NCBI RefSeq assembly: GCF_963678635.1
Contig: NC_087071.1
Location: 38,031,858-38,095,857, forward strand
Reading direction: 5' to 3'
DNA: 64,000 nt
From: Symsagittifera roscoffensis
Lineage: Eukaryota; Xenacoelomorpha; Acoela; Convolutidae
Part shown: positions 10,501-21,746 of the stretch, in pieces
Layout: every line of letters begins with the position of its first letter
Numbering within the stretch: the first letter of the stretch is position 1
Position numbers and translations under genes: made by a program
The notes under the pieces: generated by a model
The model's input: the letters and a program-made list of their open reading frames with translations, nothing else
The model's database searches: none
Told to the model about the DNA's origin: nothing

Positions 10501-11009
10501 CCGCGTAGAACACCTTGTCCATGTATTCTTTTTCCCAACAAGGAGTCAAGAACTTCAAGATCTCGTGTGACCTCCGGGTCCTCAGTTCGCCCTTCGCATG
10601 CTCCCTCCAGAAGCCTCCAATAGTCACTTTGTTTGCTGCCGTGACGAATCTCCCCACCTTCATCTCCCTCTCTCTCTTCTGTTACTTCCAGCTGTTCCTC
10701 CAGGTCTCGGGGTCAGGAACGGCCATCTTCCTCTCTCTTGTGTTAGACGTTTTGCAATCAATTCCACTTGTTTTTCGGCTTCTATTGCCCACTCGTCCTG
10801 CTAGTGGAACTCGTGATCGTCGGCTCCATACTCCGGAACCACAGGCTGGCTGTCAGATAAGTTATCACAGGATGGTCAATCCCCACCTCCGGGTTGTACT
10901 TGAGTTGCCGGGCAAGGTTCGACACCTCCAGACAAAGGACCTCGTCCAAGACGATCAGGATGTCGCAAGCTCGTAAAAGTCTTTTAGAGCGTGGGACACA
11001 TTCGTTCAC
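7504..11009 (-). pseudogene. Main part of unrecognised protein family Z (locus Z1)
   Basis: A block of about 3.5 kb, visibly more GC-rich than its flanks, is coding in the same direction almost throughout on the minus strand, with ordinary soluble-protein composition. Segments in order include a hydrophobic patch near the N-terminal side (AFVLVLLSMPINILLALYLV, about 10,440), SYGPAVTYAFPDPLVAAYRH, LERDVLPAAIPEFPTVRR, MKFGTRQYRAPYGLQEVDL, a Lys/Glu-rich part and finally DATCFLRWIMSVITD. The last matches DALCFVRFVVDRIPT in the modules of element B. The protein would exceed 1,200 residues with the piece at 1-472. I recognise no family; a captured viral structural protein or a host gene are both possible. 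It appears broken by several changes. Long plus-strand frames here are shadows. Confidence 0.55.
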
Positions 11010-11190
11010 GCCGCCGCCATTTCCGACTTCAAGATTCTCAGGTTAACCGGCTCTAGCTCACGATTTGGGGCAACCATCAGCATCCGCATTCCGTTTACCT
11101 CTGCAATCAGAATTAACATGGCGTAAACGAACTGTAAAGCAGTTGGCATACTCGCGTAACCCCGTGATGAGGCGAATACCATTTTGTAAT

Positions 11191-12646
11191 TTGTCCGAGA
11201 ATAAAACCTGTAATCTTGTCAACCCTTCATCTGTGAGTTCAATTAAAGCTCCTCAAAACCAATTGGCATCATTTTTAGCTAATTTTGGCGGTATTTCACA
11301 AACAACGACCACATCTGGGCTAAATTTGGTACTTTACACCCCAATATTTTCTTGACTTTAAAAAAAAAATCATCAGGGTTAGAAATTTGTTTTTAAGAAC
11401 AAAGTTGGTCCCATTCTGAACAAAAACGCATTTTAATTTTTGTTCAGGATACCGATTAAGAGCTTAAACTTTCTTTTCATTGCTGCTACCTTCAAATGAA
11501 TGTAGTATAGTGTCAGGAGGGAGGGTTTCGGTCTGTTATACTTCACCCTTCAATTATTTTGTTTTATTTACTCTGGTACAGGGAATTAGATAAATATTCC
11601 ACGGTTTTCGCCAACAATCGATTTAAAGTTTGCACATTCTAGACTTTCGTTTCCACTGCCTAATATAGCTTCTCTGTTTATGACCGCAATATTTTTCGGT
11701 AACCTTGTTTTTGATTGTGTAAATTCAAATATAAACTTTGTAAACGACCAATATATTTATTTTATTTAACTCTTTAAAGCTCAATTATGTGATTTGACAT
11801 TTTTCTTATCAGATATTCTCATACAATTTAATTCTAACGAAATGTTTCAAAAAGATGTTTAAAATTTTTTCAATTTTAATTTTCGATTTTAATACTTAGT
11901 AGGAATTTAGAAACATTCAAAAAATTGAGTGATACTTTCGTTGACATTGAAACTAGGACAAAATAGTTTTCTTAGCTACAATTGGACTGTATTTTTATTT
12001 TAAAAAGTTTTCCAGAAAGCTCAATTATTGCTATTTGGCTGAAATAGCAATGAAAAGGGTACGAACAAACTACGCTGCCAGAATTGACACGCAGGGCAAG
12101 GAAAAAACCCTAAATATTTTAGTAAGTAAAGTATACTTAAGTGATTTAATCTGTGGTATCTACAAAAAACGTTATAGCTATGGGTGCTTTCCATGCCGTC
12201 TTTTTAGCCAATTTGTGGCTAAAAGAGTTCACTCTAGTGCTAAAAAGGTGGTAACATTTTTAAGCAATCCATTAAAAGAACAAAAAGGGGTTCGCCCTCA
12301 ATTTCAAAAAAGCGTGACCTATAGAGCAAACGGAGTTGAATGCGAAGCTTACTTGAATTGGTATCAAGTAAACTGTGGAAGTTTTCTCAGAATCCGAATA
12401 TGCAATTATATCTGACAGAGTCTGCTATTGCAAGGCATGCATAGAACAACGTCAAAAGGAAGTGACTTTCAAAGATTTCCTAAGATTTGTAGATAAAACT
12501 TTGAGAACTGTGTAGTGACCTAGAAAATGTTTTAAAGGCAGCAATAAACGGTACCCAAAATTAGAGTTTACTCCTGAGAAACCAGATAGTTAGGGAACTT
12601 GGCCATCCTGGATTTGAAAATAAATGAGGACTCAAGGAAAAAAGGA
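11191..12646 (+). mobile_element. Penelope-like element fragment (copy D2) with attached non-coding segment
   Basis: The first 840 bp are AT-rich and non-coding; the last 600 bp encode the middle of a PLE reverse transcriptase. Recognisable parts are ILVSKVYL, the AMGA-type motif before ANLWLKE at about 12,180-12,240, a PHD-like finger (VECEAYLNWY ... VCYCKACI, about 12,330-12,440) and FLRFVDKTLRTV, the position of the catalytic YxDD motif. The whole 1.45 kb, non-coding part included, is repeated at 37,499-38,957, so they were copied together. It is broken and truncated at its 3' side, lacking the endonuclease. It faces copy D1 tail to tail. Confidence 0.7.
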
Positions 12647-12990
12647 CTCCCGCAGTTCTAACTCTAGTCTTCTGCGTGTTTTTCTTGTCTTTTTTAGATG
12701 TCACGACAAACTTGAGCATGATAGACTCTTCCAACTCAAGGTCAAACTCAAGGTCAACTTCCAACTCAAGGTCAAATATACAAATATGACCGACTATCAC
12801 ATTTTTTTCAACTATTTTGTATTGAACACACATTTTATCAATTAATATCGAGAGAAAAAATATGTTGATTAAAAAATCAAGATTTAAGAAACAGCAAACC
12901 CAGGCATTAAAGGAGCAAAAACGTCTGAGTGACAGCTTTGTTATAAAATATTTAAAATTGTAACAGCTTTGCTATAAGAATTTTAAAATG
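12647..12990. other. Short AT-rich interval with a small tandem repeat
   Basis: Nothing coding is seen. Around 12,725-12,778 the phrase AACTCAAGGTCAA occurs three times in imperfect tandem. The rest looks like decayed PLE flank. Confidence 0.4.
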
Positions 12991-13031
12991 TTAATCCAAA
13001 GGTTTTTGCACATTTTGTGCATCAAGATTAA
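12991..13031 (-). ncRNA. Hammerhead-ribozyme-like motif behind PLE copy D1
   Basis: On the minus strand, TTAATC pairs with GATTAA as an outer stem. An inner hairpin GCACA-AAA-TGTGC is followed by AAAAAC. The layout resembles a hammerhead (stem I, CUGANGA box, stem II, GAAA box), although this copy's core boxes are degenerate. It lies about 290 bp downstream of the GIY-YIG end of D1. PLEs are known to carry hammerhead ribozymes. Confidence 0.45.
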
Positions 13032-13319
13032 ATTTTTTTTACAATACTTATAATATTTACAATATTTACAATATTTACAATATTTAAGATCTGAAAAATA
13101 GACAAACATTTCTAATAAAAGCTCTTAACTTTTTTGACCAATCAAACTTTAACAACTGTATTACTTAATCAATCAAGTAATCATTAATAACATTTTCCTG
13201 CAAATTTTTTTTATTAGGTTTTTTGTTCTTTCATTGTTATGAAATTTCGATTTGGGAATATTTTTGACTATGAGGAATCAGTTTTTTTGAAATGTGACCA
13301 TGTCATACATGGACCATAC
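13032..13319 (-). other. 3' untranslated region of PLE copy D1
   Basis: AT-rich sequence lies between the endonuclease end and the ribozyme-like motif. It contains an (ACAATATTT)n microsatellite at about 13,040-13,085. No gene is seen. Confidence 0.45.
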
Positions 13320-15610
13320 TTAAAGTGTTAATTCCCGGCTCCTGACTTCATCGCGTGTGTTGATTTTCAGCCATTCCTGCCAAAAATGCAAAGCCTCTTG
13401 TGTGAGCAGCTTCTGAGTGTTGGCTGTTTGGTCTATAAACTGACTTCAGCTCGGCAATACCGCCTACATCCTTATTACATTGTAACAAGTGTTGCCCTAC
13501 CCAGTCCTGTTTTCAACTGGCAAGCATGTTTTCAATTTTCTTCTTGTAAAAATTATTTCTGCCCCTGATATTTGCCGAACATTTGCTGCTAACAGTTGGG
13601 ATGGATTGCCTCGATATTGCATTTTAAAAAGGGGGTGAGACTTTCAACCATTTTTCATTTCTCGGTTCTGATGCCGTCACCTCTAATTTTTTTCCCTCAA
13701 GGATCTTGTTAAAAGTTTCAAACAATACCCTGTCTGAACAATTTTTCCAATTTTGACTTTCAATCCATTGTTCCCGATTTTTCTCCAATGCGCGGTCAAA
13801 TTTATCCCACGTTGAGGTACTTCAGGAAACACTCTGAACCGTCCTTTCAAAAGAAATTTTTTTTGTGTTGCAAAGGAGCGCAGCCTCTAAAACTCAGAAT
13901 GGTTCCCGTATCAGTGGGTTTTTGGTACCACCCATTAGTGACCTTTTTTCCGGAGTCCACGTTAACAATTAAAACCAAAAAGGCCAAACTACCGTTAATA
14001 TCAAGTTTTTTTTGATGAACTGCAAGTTCAGACGCAAGCTATTGGTAGTCTCAAGGACTAACACAGGACTTCCTTGACAGTTATAACTATGGCGTCCAAA
14101 TATCTTGGAAAAACTTCAAAACCATTCTCAGTCCGATCTGCTTCTTGTTGTTTTTTGCAAGTCATGATATACCATACTGTTTCAGCGATGTTTGCGAATT
14201 TGGATTCCGATATGCTACCACACTCTTAGTGGTACCAATTCAAACAAGATTCGCATTCTACCCGTTTAGTTCGATATGTCACCTTTTTCTGTCATACAGG
14301 GCAGACTTCCGTGTTATCCTTATTTAACACAGTCAGTTTTGGTACTTCTTTCATTAATACACGTTCGATTTCTTTTAGCCACCAATTTGCCAGTATTAGG
14401 GCAAGGGAGGCGCCCATTGCTGAATTGTCTTTTCGTACATACCACAAACCATTGCATATAAAGTGTACCTTACTCAGTGCCAAAATTAATAATTTTTTCA
14501 TAGTCCTCCGAGTTATTTTCGGAGGATTGATTTGCTTATATAATCTCCTGAGGGCTAATTCAACAGATTCCTTGAGTGGGTCAGTAGTGTACAATTCTTT
14601 ATATCAAGGGAAATTATACTCTCATCAGAGTCCAATTCTGTTTTCTCCAAGATCTCCCTGGCCATATGAGTGCTCGTTTCCATTTTGCCCCCCTCAAAAT
14701 TGTCAAAGTATTGTGTCAATGTTTTATTTAGGTGATCATATGAGCTACCAGGTAAAGAAAGGACAGGATGAAGTGATGTGCCTTGTTTGTGCAATTTTGC
14801 TAATCCATACCGCCTAACCCGCTGCGCCCCCGTTGATCTTAACCTAGTATATAGCGCGTCGCTTATCTCGTTTTCTTTTTCATGGCGAGTATTTCTTTGC
14901 TTATGTTTTTTTCAATTTTTATAATCACGCTGTCTGTCAGATTCTTCCTTTCAGTAAACTATTCTGTCTGTAAAATATTTTTCAGTTTTTTCTTATATAT
15001 CTCTTTTTTCATTATACAAAAACCTACCCCGTCATCAAACGGCACTGCCAAAAGACTGTGTTCAAAACCTTTTTGGCTTCTTCAAAAACTTTGTCAGAGG
15101 GGTCTGTTTCACATTCTTAGCATATCTCTTTGCAACTGCTTAAATCTCACATAAATTTTTTCCGGGTATTCTAGTTAACTTCAGTTCAGACAAAAAACTA
15201 TCAAAATCCGCAAGGAAGTGATTTTCATTGAATTTGTCTCGTACTGGATAATTTGGTGCAAAACTAAAAAATTCACGCATTCACTGCGGCAAAAATGCTT
15301 CATATTAGATTCTGACTGACCTATCATCCAAGTGTTTTCATTGTCTATCCTGTCTTGCCGAAAGTTTTTCAAGCCTTTTTTGTGTCGGCAAATAAAGTTG
15401 TTGACAGTACACCTTGCTTGCAGGTTTAGATAGACTAATACCGAAGGCCACCACTTCTCATCTATACTCCTTCTCACTACCTTCCTTGCCCTCGCCAGGT
15501 TACCCGATGCCTTAATACTATCCGCTTTCGCCTGGCTTATTTCAGATCTCAAAAGTCTTAATTGAGTGAAAATGTTGAAAGGCAGTGAGATATAGTATGA
15601 TGCCATTTAT
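13320..15610 (-). mobile_element. Penelope-like element, nearly full-length relic (copy D1)
   Basis: All parts of a PLE protein can be seen in order on the minus strand. They are an N-terminal region (DEKWWPSVLVYLNLQ, about 15,430), VPFDDGVGFCIMKK (about 15,040), and RT with LSLPGSSYDHLNKTLTQYF and IISLDIKN (motif A). The RT continues with MKKLLILALSKVHFICNG and AMGASLALILANWWLKE (14,380-14,420). A PHD-like finger follows (VECESCLNWYH, about 14,240). The C-terminal part has LLAANVRQISGAEIIFTRRK and the end of a GIY-YIG endonuclease (IDQTANTQKLLTQEALHF, about 13,390-13,440). PLEs prime reverse transcription at chromosomal ends or nicks, using the GIY-YIG nuclease. The relic carries many disabling changes. 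It faces D2 tail to tail. Confidence 0.8.
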
Positions 15611-16511
15611 GACACGTAGTGAGTTGAGTTGGAGTAGATAAATTTCATTTTCTGAAGCGATTTGTAAGGTTGATTATAGTGATCTGGAACACTACTTGAC
15701 GATAACCCGGTGTTATGCGATCAATGAGGACATTGATGGGGACTGTCCGGGGAGTTTTTGCCATTCTGCCAGATTGGCACAGCGTAACCTTCCGGCTGAA
15801 CACTAGTATGGAATTAGAGGCTTTAACGATCAATTATTAATGAAAAGGAGGGTCGGAATATTCTGAAATTTTAATTTTCGAAAATTCGAATTGTGACGTC
15901 ACATATCTGAGAAATACGAAAAACGGCCATTTTGGCTGAGAAGTGGCAAAAAAACCGAACAACAGCTGAAATAATGAAAAACTGTCAAACGGGAACGATC
16001 GAAAAAACAAAGCCTCCTATCGTGACGATCACGCACGATAAGACAGCTAATTAGAGACGACAGGCGGAAAGGAGGCTTCGGTGGGGAAGGAGTAAAGAGC
16101 AGTACCCTCGCGTGCCACGAATTGGGAGTATTAACGACGTTATCACAGTGAAATCACGGAAGCGGAGGCTCGGCCCCCAGAGACAGTATATGGTAAAGGA
16201 CTATAAAGAACTGACTTTTTAGCTACTCTGGTGCCATAAAACGTTGAATTAACACCGGTTTTGATTGATATTTTAGAATATGAGTGGCTAGAAAGAGGAA
16301 AGGGTCAATCCATCTCCAATTGATTTAATATAGAACTGTCACCAAAAACATAGTAAAATAGGATATTCGAGCCGTATTTTTAATAGCAATCACGTTGTCT
16401 CAGGATCCGAGACCCAGCTATGTGGTTGTGTTCGCATGTAAACGAAAGATGAATAAAAGTCGTTTGACTGATGGCCTGAAAATAGTAACTTTTTACTTAG
16501 CCCTAAACAGA
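15611..16511. other. Stretch with no recognised gene
   Basis: I see no supported coding or RNA gene. There is a perfect 10-bp palindrome GTGACGTCAC at 15,893-15,902, identical to a CREB/ATF consensus, and a moderately GC-rich part near 16,020-16,190. Either could be chance. Confidence 0.4.
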
Positions 16512-17145
16512 CCAGAAAATCAACTGGCTAGGTCGAGACGGTGAAAAACGAGTAGTATCTAGGTAATTGACGCCAGCCAGTCGTTTATAGGTACTTTTGC
16601 AATGCTCCGTCACTGTGTAGTATTTGCGCGAATGTTACAAAGCTGTGGACGGCTTGATCCGAAAAAGCACTGTTATCAGGCACGCGAAGATAACAATATT
16701 GTGAAAAAAGTTGAAAAAGACATTAGAAAAAAACTAATTCTCATTACATTATCCAGTCAAATCCAGAAAAACAACTGGCTAGGTCGAGACGGTGAAAAAC
16801 GAGTAGTATCTAGGTAACTGACGCCAGCCAGTCGTTTATAGGTACTTTTGCAACGCTCCGTCACTGTGTAGTATTTGCGCGAATGTTACAAAGCTGTGGA
16901 CGGCTTGATCCGAAAAAGCACTGTTATCAGGCACGCGAAGATAACAATATTGTGAAAAAAGTTGAAAAAGACATTAGAAAAAAACTAATTTTCATTACAT
17001 TATCCAGTCAAATCCAGAAAATCAACTGGCTAGGTCGAGACGGTGAAAAACGAGTAGATTCTAGGTAACTGACGCCAGCCAGTCGTATATAGGAACTTTT
17101 GCTACGCTCCGTCTTTGTGTAGTTTTTGGGCGAATGTTACATAGA
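16512..17145 (+). repeat. 251-bp tandem repeat, about 2.5 units
   Basis: Units start at 16,512, 16,763 and 17,014 (at CCAGAAAA), an exact 251-bp spacing. The first two units are nearly identical and the third stops after about 130 bp with more changes. The short frames that recur in it (MLQSCGRLDPKKHCYQ) are a consequence of the repeat and are not credible genes. It could be a small satellite or part of the leader of element B. Confidence 0.9.
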
Positions 17146-19550
17146 CGTTTTTATGGCGCTCCTGGGTGGGCCTGCTAAAGGCATAAGACCATCATGATCA
17201 GCAAAAGTTTCAGCGACGAACCCTCCGCTCCGGGCGTATGCCCGAGTTAGAGGCCTTAATGACCTTCGTTGTACTAGGGGGAAGGTGCTTGCCGACCCTC
17301 TGCCTATTTAGCTTTTTAACTTAGTTAACACCAAAAATTCCGGGGGCCGGAGGGTTAGGTGGTGAGTCATGACTCCGCTGATCCCAAGGTCCCGGGGCCA
17401 AAAACAATTAAAGAGAAAGCGTAAAACCGAACAAAAATACTGTATAACCAAGAAAAAGCCAAAAAAAATTATCTGAAAATAAAAGAGTACAAAAAACAGT
17501 TTAAAAAAATCCAAATAGACCAAAAACAATAAAAAACATAAAGTGACAATTTATATGTTATTTCCGGACGAGATGTGATCTGACCTTCCAATTTGTTGTT
17601 TTTTCAGATTGACTTATATCTTTTCTGATAGAAAGATTGAGTGTTTTGGTGGCGGGTTAGGTACCCTCCCTTGAGTGTTATTTGAGTATTTAAGCACGTT
17701 AATGGTGATTTTGGCGGTGACCGGAGGGTAGAGTGGCAAGCTGACCGACGTGTTCCAGACTCAACAGGGACATCAGGGACAACATCCACAACGACTGTTG
17801 GGTATCTTTGACACAATTTTAGTATCGTTCGGGTACTATATCATTGAAACTTAAGTGGTGGGGGCACGATTGGCGCGGTCCGATTGTACCCTCCATCGAT
17901 TGCGAATTTCCGCGTTAAGGGTCTTAATTCGGATATTTTGGTGCAAAAGAGGGCATATTAATATTGATTAACGACTACTCATAGATTAATAACCTTACTT
18001 TATTTTGCTTATCTCCTATTTATACCCGAGAAACACCCCAATTTTGTCAAAAATTACTGATTTTGACCAAACTATGCAACCCCAAAATTTTAAATATCCG
18101 AGTTTTTCCCAACAGCAAAAACCTTTTGTAAAATCACCTACTACGTAGTTCGATCCCCCTAACTAAAGAAACCGCGCGGAAAAAAACTTAGTAGAAGTTG
18201 GCGAAAACAAACTTTTTTCGATCAAAACTTTTGTAAAAGGTCGATAAAAGGTTGATAATCTCAGGAAAGAAAATTGTTTAGAATTTGTTGGTTCGGAGGG
18301 TCCAAATTTTAGGGAACCTTCCGAGCGTCAGAAAATTTTATAAGATCACCTTTTTATCCAACTGGAAAGGTTGACCGAGTCAGCCAACCTAGTTTTAAGT
18401 CAGTTAGACCGCATTCGGAGTCTTTACAGCGGTAAAATAATCCGTTTTCTTGATTTTTGAGGAACCCTCCGAAGCAACCCTTCGGTGTCAGCTAAGCCCC
18501 TTAGCAACCCTCCATAATAAAAATTTTCCACGAAACCCTCCGAAGAAGTTAAAACAAGCCATCACAGAGAATTTAACTTGTTTTGACACTTTCTGAGAAT
18601 AGTTGGAGACCCTCATAAATGAGAAATGAAAAATTTAAAATTTTGAATGAACCCTCCGAATTAACCCTCCGAGCGTATTAAGCCTCGTATTGACCCTCCT
18701 TAGTGAGTTTAAGGGGACCCTCCGAAGTCAATTGGGTGACCAAGGTGCCCTCCGAAGTAACCCTCCGAAGTAAGTTAAGTGTCCTAACAACCCTCCGAAT
18801 TAACCCTCCGGGGTGACTGAAACCCCTTAACAACCCTCCTTATTGAAAACTTAGGGGTACCTTCCAGGGCAATTTGAAAAACTAAAATAGCCAATTAGAG
18901 TCAGAATAAAAGGACAACTACCAAAGAGCGTGCATATTAGGGTTATAGGAGCCCAAAAGACCCGGAAATTTGTGATCAACTTTGGATTCTGGATCGGGTT
19001 TATCAGAAGTACCCGAAGAGGTGTGGGAGAGCTTTTTCATAGACTTTAGAAATTTTCGATCAGAGGTTGCCTTGAGCTACTTAGTAGGACAGCTCGGGCA
19101 ATCGTAGGACACCTAAAAGAAGACCTCGGTGCTTGTACTAGGCAAATACACACTCACTTGAGAAGGCAGTGTCCTGGGCTTTGTTCTTTTGGACTGTTCC
19201 AATTGAGGGAAGTCTTTTTCTTTAAGACTAAGTTTTAGTTATCTGTTACTGAAAACAACACTGCTTTTTTATCAAATATTGTTTGATCTTAAACGAGGCA
19301 GTGGTTTGATACGGGTGTAGCGGTAAAATTATTACTGAACGAAAGATCGCTGCTACCTATCTGATTATCAATTGTGTTTTGTGTATTTACTATATCTTTT
19401 GAAAATTTTGTGATATTGTTACACTAGGCAGTTGAGTAGAGTCGGTCGGTAATATCTAAACACTAAGTAGGCCCTTTGTGTAGCTTGAGCTGAGTCACTT
19501 ATATTATCTCTACGCGATCGAAGGTATATTTTTGATACTAGAGGACTTGA
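17146..19550. other. Non-coding leader-like region rich in the motif CCCTCCGA, upstream of element B gag
   Basis: No gene is seen over 2.4 kb. Between about 18,460 and 18,845 the octamer CCCTCCGA occurs at least eight times exactly, with four near copies, mostly as AACCCTCCGAA. Scattered variants on both strands begin at 17,219. This region probably holds the 5' LTR and leader of element B, but with no second LTR in view I cannot draw its edge, and no primer site is obvious. Confidence 0.5.
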
Positions 19551-21650
19551 GTGAGTAGACTTGAGAAAATTTTTTCGAATTTAAGTTTGAAACTTGTGCA
19601 TTGCCGTCAAAATTTTTTTTTATCACGTAGCATGCAGCGCAGAGACTTGTTAGGGGCAACAACTAAGATTCCCAGGCTGAGTACGGGGACTACACGAAAG
19701 TTCAAAACACGGCCTAGCCAATCTACGGTTAGCAACATTTCCGATGACTTTGCTGATGAAGCAAAGACTAAAGGTCACGCTGATCTTTCAGTGAGCGGAA
19801 TGAAACTGAGAAGCGAAAAAACCTAGATGACGATCAAGGGCGAAGTGGTGAGACCGGACAGGCGAGTGAGACGCTTACGGACCCCTTCGAGGAAGGGGAG
19901 CAATTGCTGATCCGACCCGATTACCACCATGACTAGCATGGCGAAGAGGTTGGATGTGAAATCTGACCTGATGATGCGGAAGGTTGACGAAATCTTAAAC
20001 GGGAGTAATCGGGAGGAGCGTTCCCTCCCAAGGGAGCGCTCACGCCAGGCAAATGATAGAGACGGAGCACGCAGCTATGCCGGGGCCCAGCCAGGTTCGA
20101 GAGCGAATTACGAATCTGTACACATGGAGCGGCCCAGGGCAGCCCCATCGAGGCCAGGTTGGACAAACCCGGTCCTGCCGGAGGCGGATGCCACCCCGGA
20201 GACGAGGTTACTCTTTGTCTACATTCTACAGATCTGACTACAGTCTCGCAAGACACAACGATGTATGCTTCGATGTTTGAGCCTCTGAATAGATCTCTTG
20301 AGACATTCATCACCAAGCTCTCGAAGTCAACCGAGAGAGGAGAGAGGTCAAGGATGACACTCAAAAAACCAAAGTCATACAAGGAGGAGTCAGATGGCTG
20401 CATCGATACTTGGATAGAGGTGATGAAGTTGCACTTTGAAGACGAGAATCTCTCAAAGAAACAAGAACGCAGCGCATTGATGAGCAACCTAGAGGGTACT
20501 GCCCTAAGTTGTGTAATGGCGAAAAGGACTAATGAACGAGGCAGCGCTCGCAAGATAATCGACATCTTGCTGAATCGTTTTGGCTCTGGTGTACAAGGGC
20601 ATCAAACCATAGTGAAGTTTGAAAAGAGGTGTCAAAGAGATGACTAATCCATAGACAAGTTCTTGGACGACCTTGAACTACTCAGAAGGAGGAGCCATCC
20701 CGATGAGAGAATATCGGAGAGAAACTTGGCGATGGCCTCGTTCATGGATGGAGTAAAAGGTGATGCGCTGAAAACGATGCTGGCCACACACTTCACCCTG
20801 TCGCTTGACCAGGTACCCACGCCCGATGATTTGCGTATGAAGTAACGTGAGTACTTGCTCATAAAACCGAGGGCGCAAAACTGTTACAGCAATTATGGCA
20901 ACTACAGCGGAACAAACACTGGCGCGAACTCCAGTTGGTACAGACCTCGTGACGACATGGATAAGAGGAGGTCATGTGCGAATTGTGGCTCGATGGACCG
21001 CCAAGTTTCCGCCTGTTCTACTTACATGCAGAACATGAAAGCGATAGGCTTTTTTTTCGATGACGTTGATGCAACCGACGAGGACCACGAAGAGTATGTG
21101 AGAGGACTCATAATGAAGTATGGACCAAGGTACTTCTTCTGCATTTTGGAGGGACACTTCAAGTCGGATTGCACTCAAATTTGGGATGCAGTGGCGGACG
21201 CAAAACATCCCCGTCATGAAGAGGTACTTTTGGGCGTCAAAGCCAGTCGAGCACGTCTGATGAACGAAGCTGAGTCTCGGAGAAAAGAGACGACATCGAG
21301 CACATTTACGACTAAGAAAGTGAAGACCTTGCCCGATGAGGTGATAGCCTCGAGCCTGGAGGCAGAGTCGGCCGGACCGCTCAAGGTGGATTATGGCTTA
21401 GTGGCACGGACTGCATTGCAGAATGTCCAGCAGGAGCTAGCTACGAATGAAGTTGAGCATTGGGTAAGTTCGGAACTAGAAAGCATAGATCTTCGGGAAA
21501 AAATGGACATTCTGGGGAAAACAACGAAAGAAGAGGACAAGCAGGTACCCAGAAAACAGGGACTAAAACTTTGGCATGAAGAAAGAAGGAACAAAAATAA
21601 TGTTCATTATTTCGGTCGCAGGACACCAGGTGGTCAAGAATTTGAGTGAA
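19551..21650 (+). CDS. Gag region with two zinc knuckles, element B (fossil)
   Basis: The N-terminal part is basic and Ser/Thr-rich. The middle has a typical retrotransposon Gag capsid-like stretch: SDGCIDTWIEVMKLHFED, ALMSNLEGTALSCVMAKR, ILLNRFGSGVQGHQTIVKF. Then come KPRAQNCYSNYGNYSG and two CCHC-like knuckles, at about 20,975-21,016 (CANCGSMDRQVSAC) and 21,140-21,172 (CILEGHFKSDC). After them is a charged Lys/Glu linker. It would form the particle and bind RNA. Protease follows about 100 bp downstream. The region is broken. Confidence 0.8.
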
Positions 21651-21746
21651 CCGTCCGAGATCACGCTGGTACACCTGGACATTTATGCGGACTACCTGAG
21701 AGAGAAGGATCCCAAGTTGGACTCCAGGGCAGTGTGAGCGCTGCTC

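Noticed and set aside
13040-13085. ACAATATTT run as a regulatory element
   Set aside because: Simple microsatellite in an AT-rich 3' region.
15893-15902. GTGACGTCAC palindrome as a CREB/ATF site
   Set aside because: A single 10-bp match with no gene nearby; chance cannot be excluded.
16602-17068. Small repeated ORFs with MLQSCGRLDPKKHC
   Set aside because: They arise because a tandem repeat repeats its frame; there is no domain and no conservation beyond the repeat.
16512-17145. Possible CRISPR-like array
   Set aside because: The 251-bp units are adjacent with no unique spacers, and the window is eukaryotic.
17150-17300. Possible structured RNA gene in the GC-rich stretch
   Set aside because: No tRNA, 5S or snRNA features could be made out.
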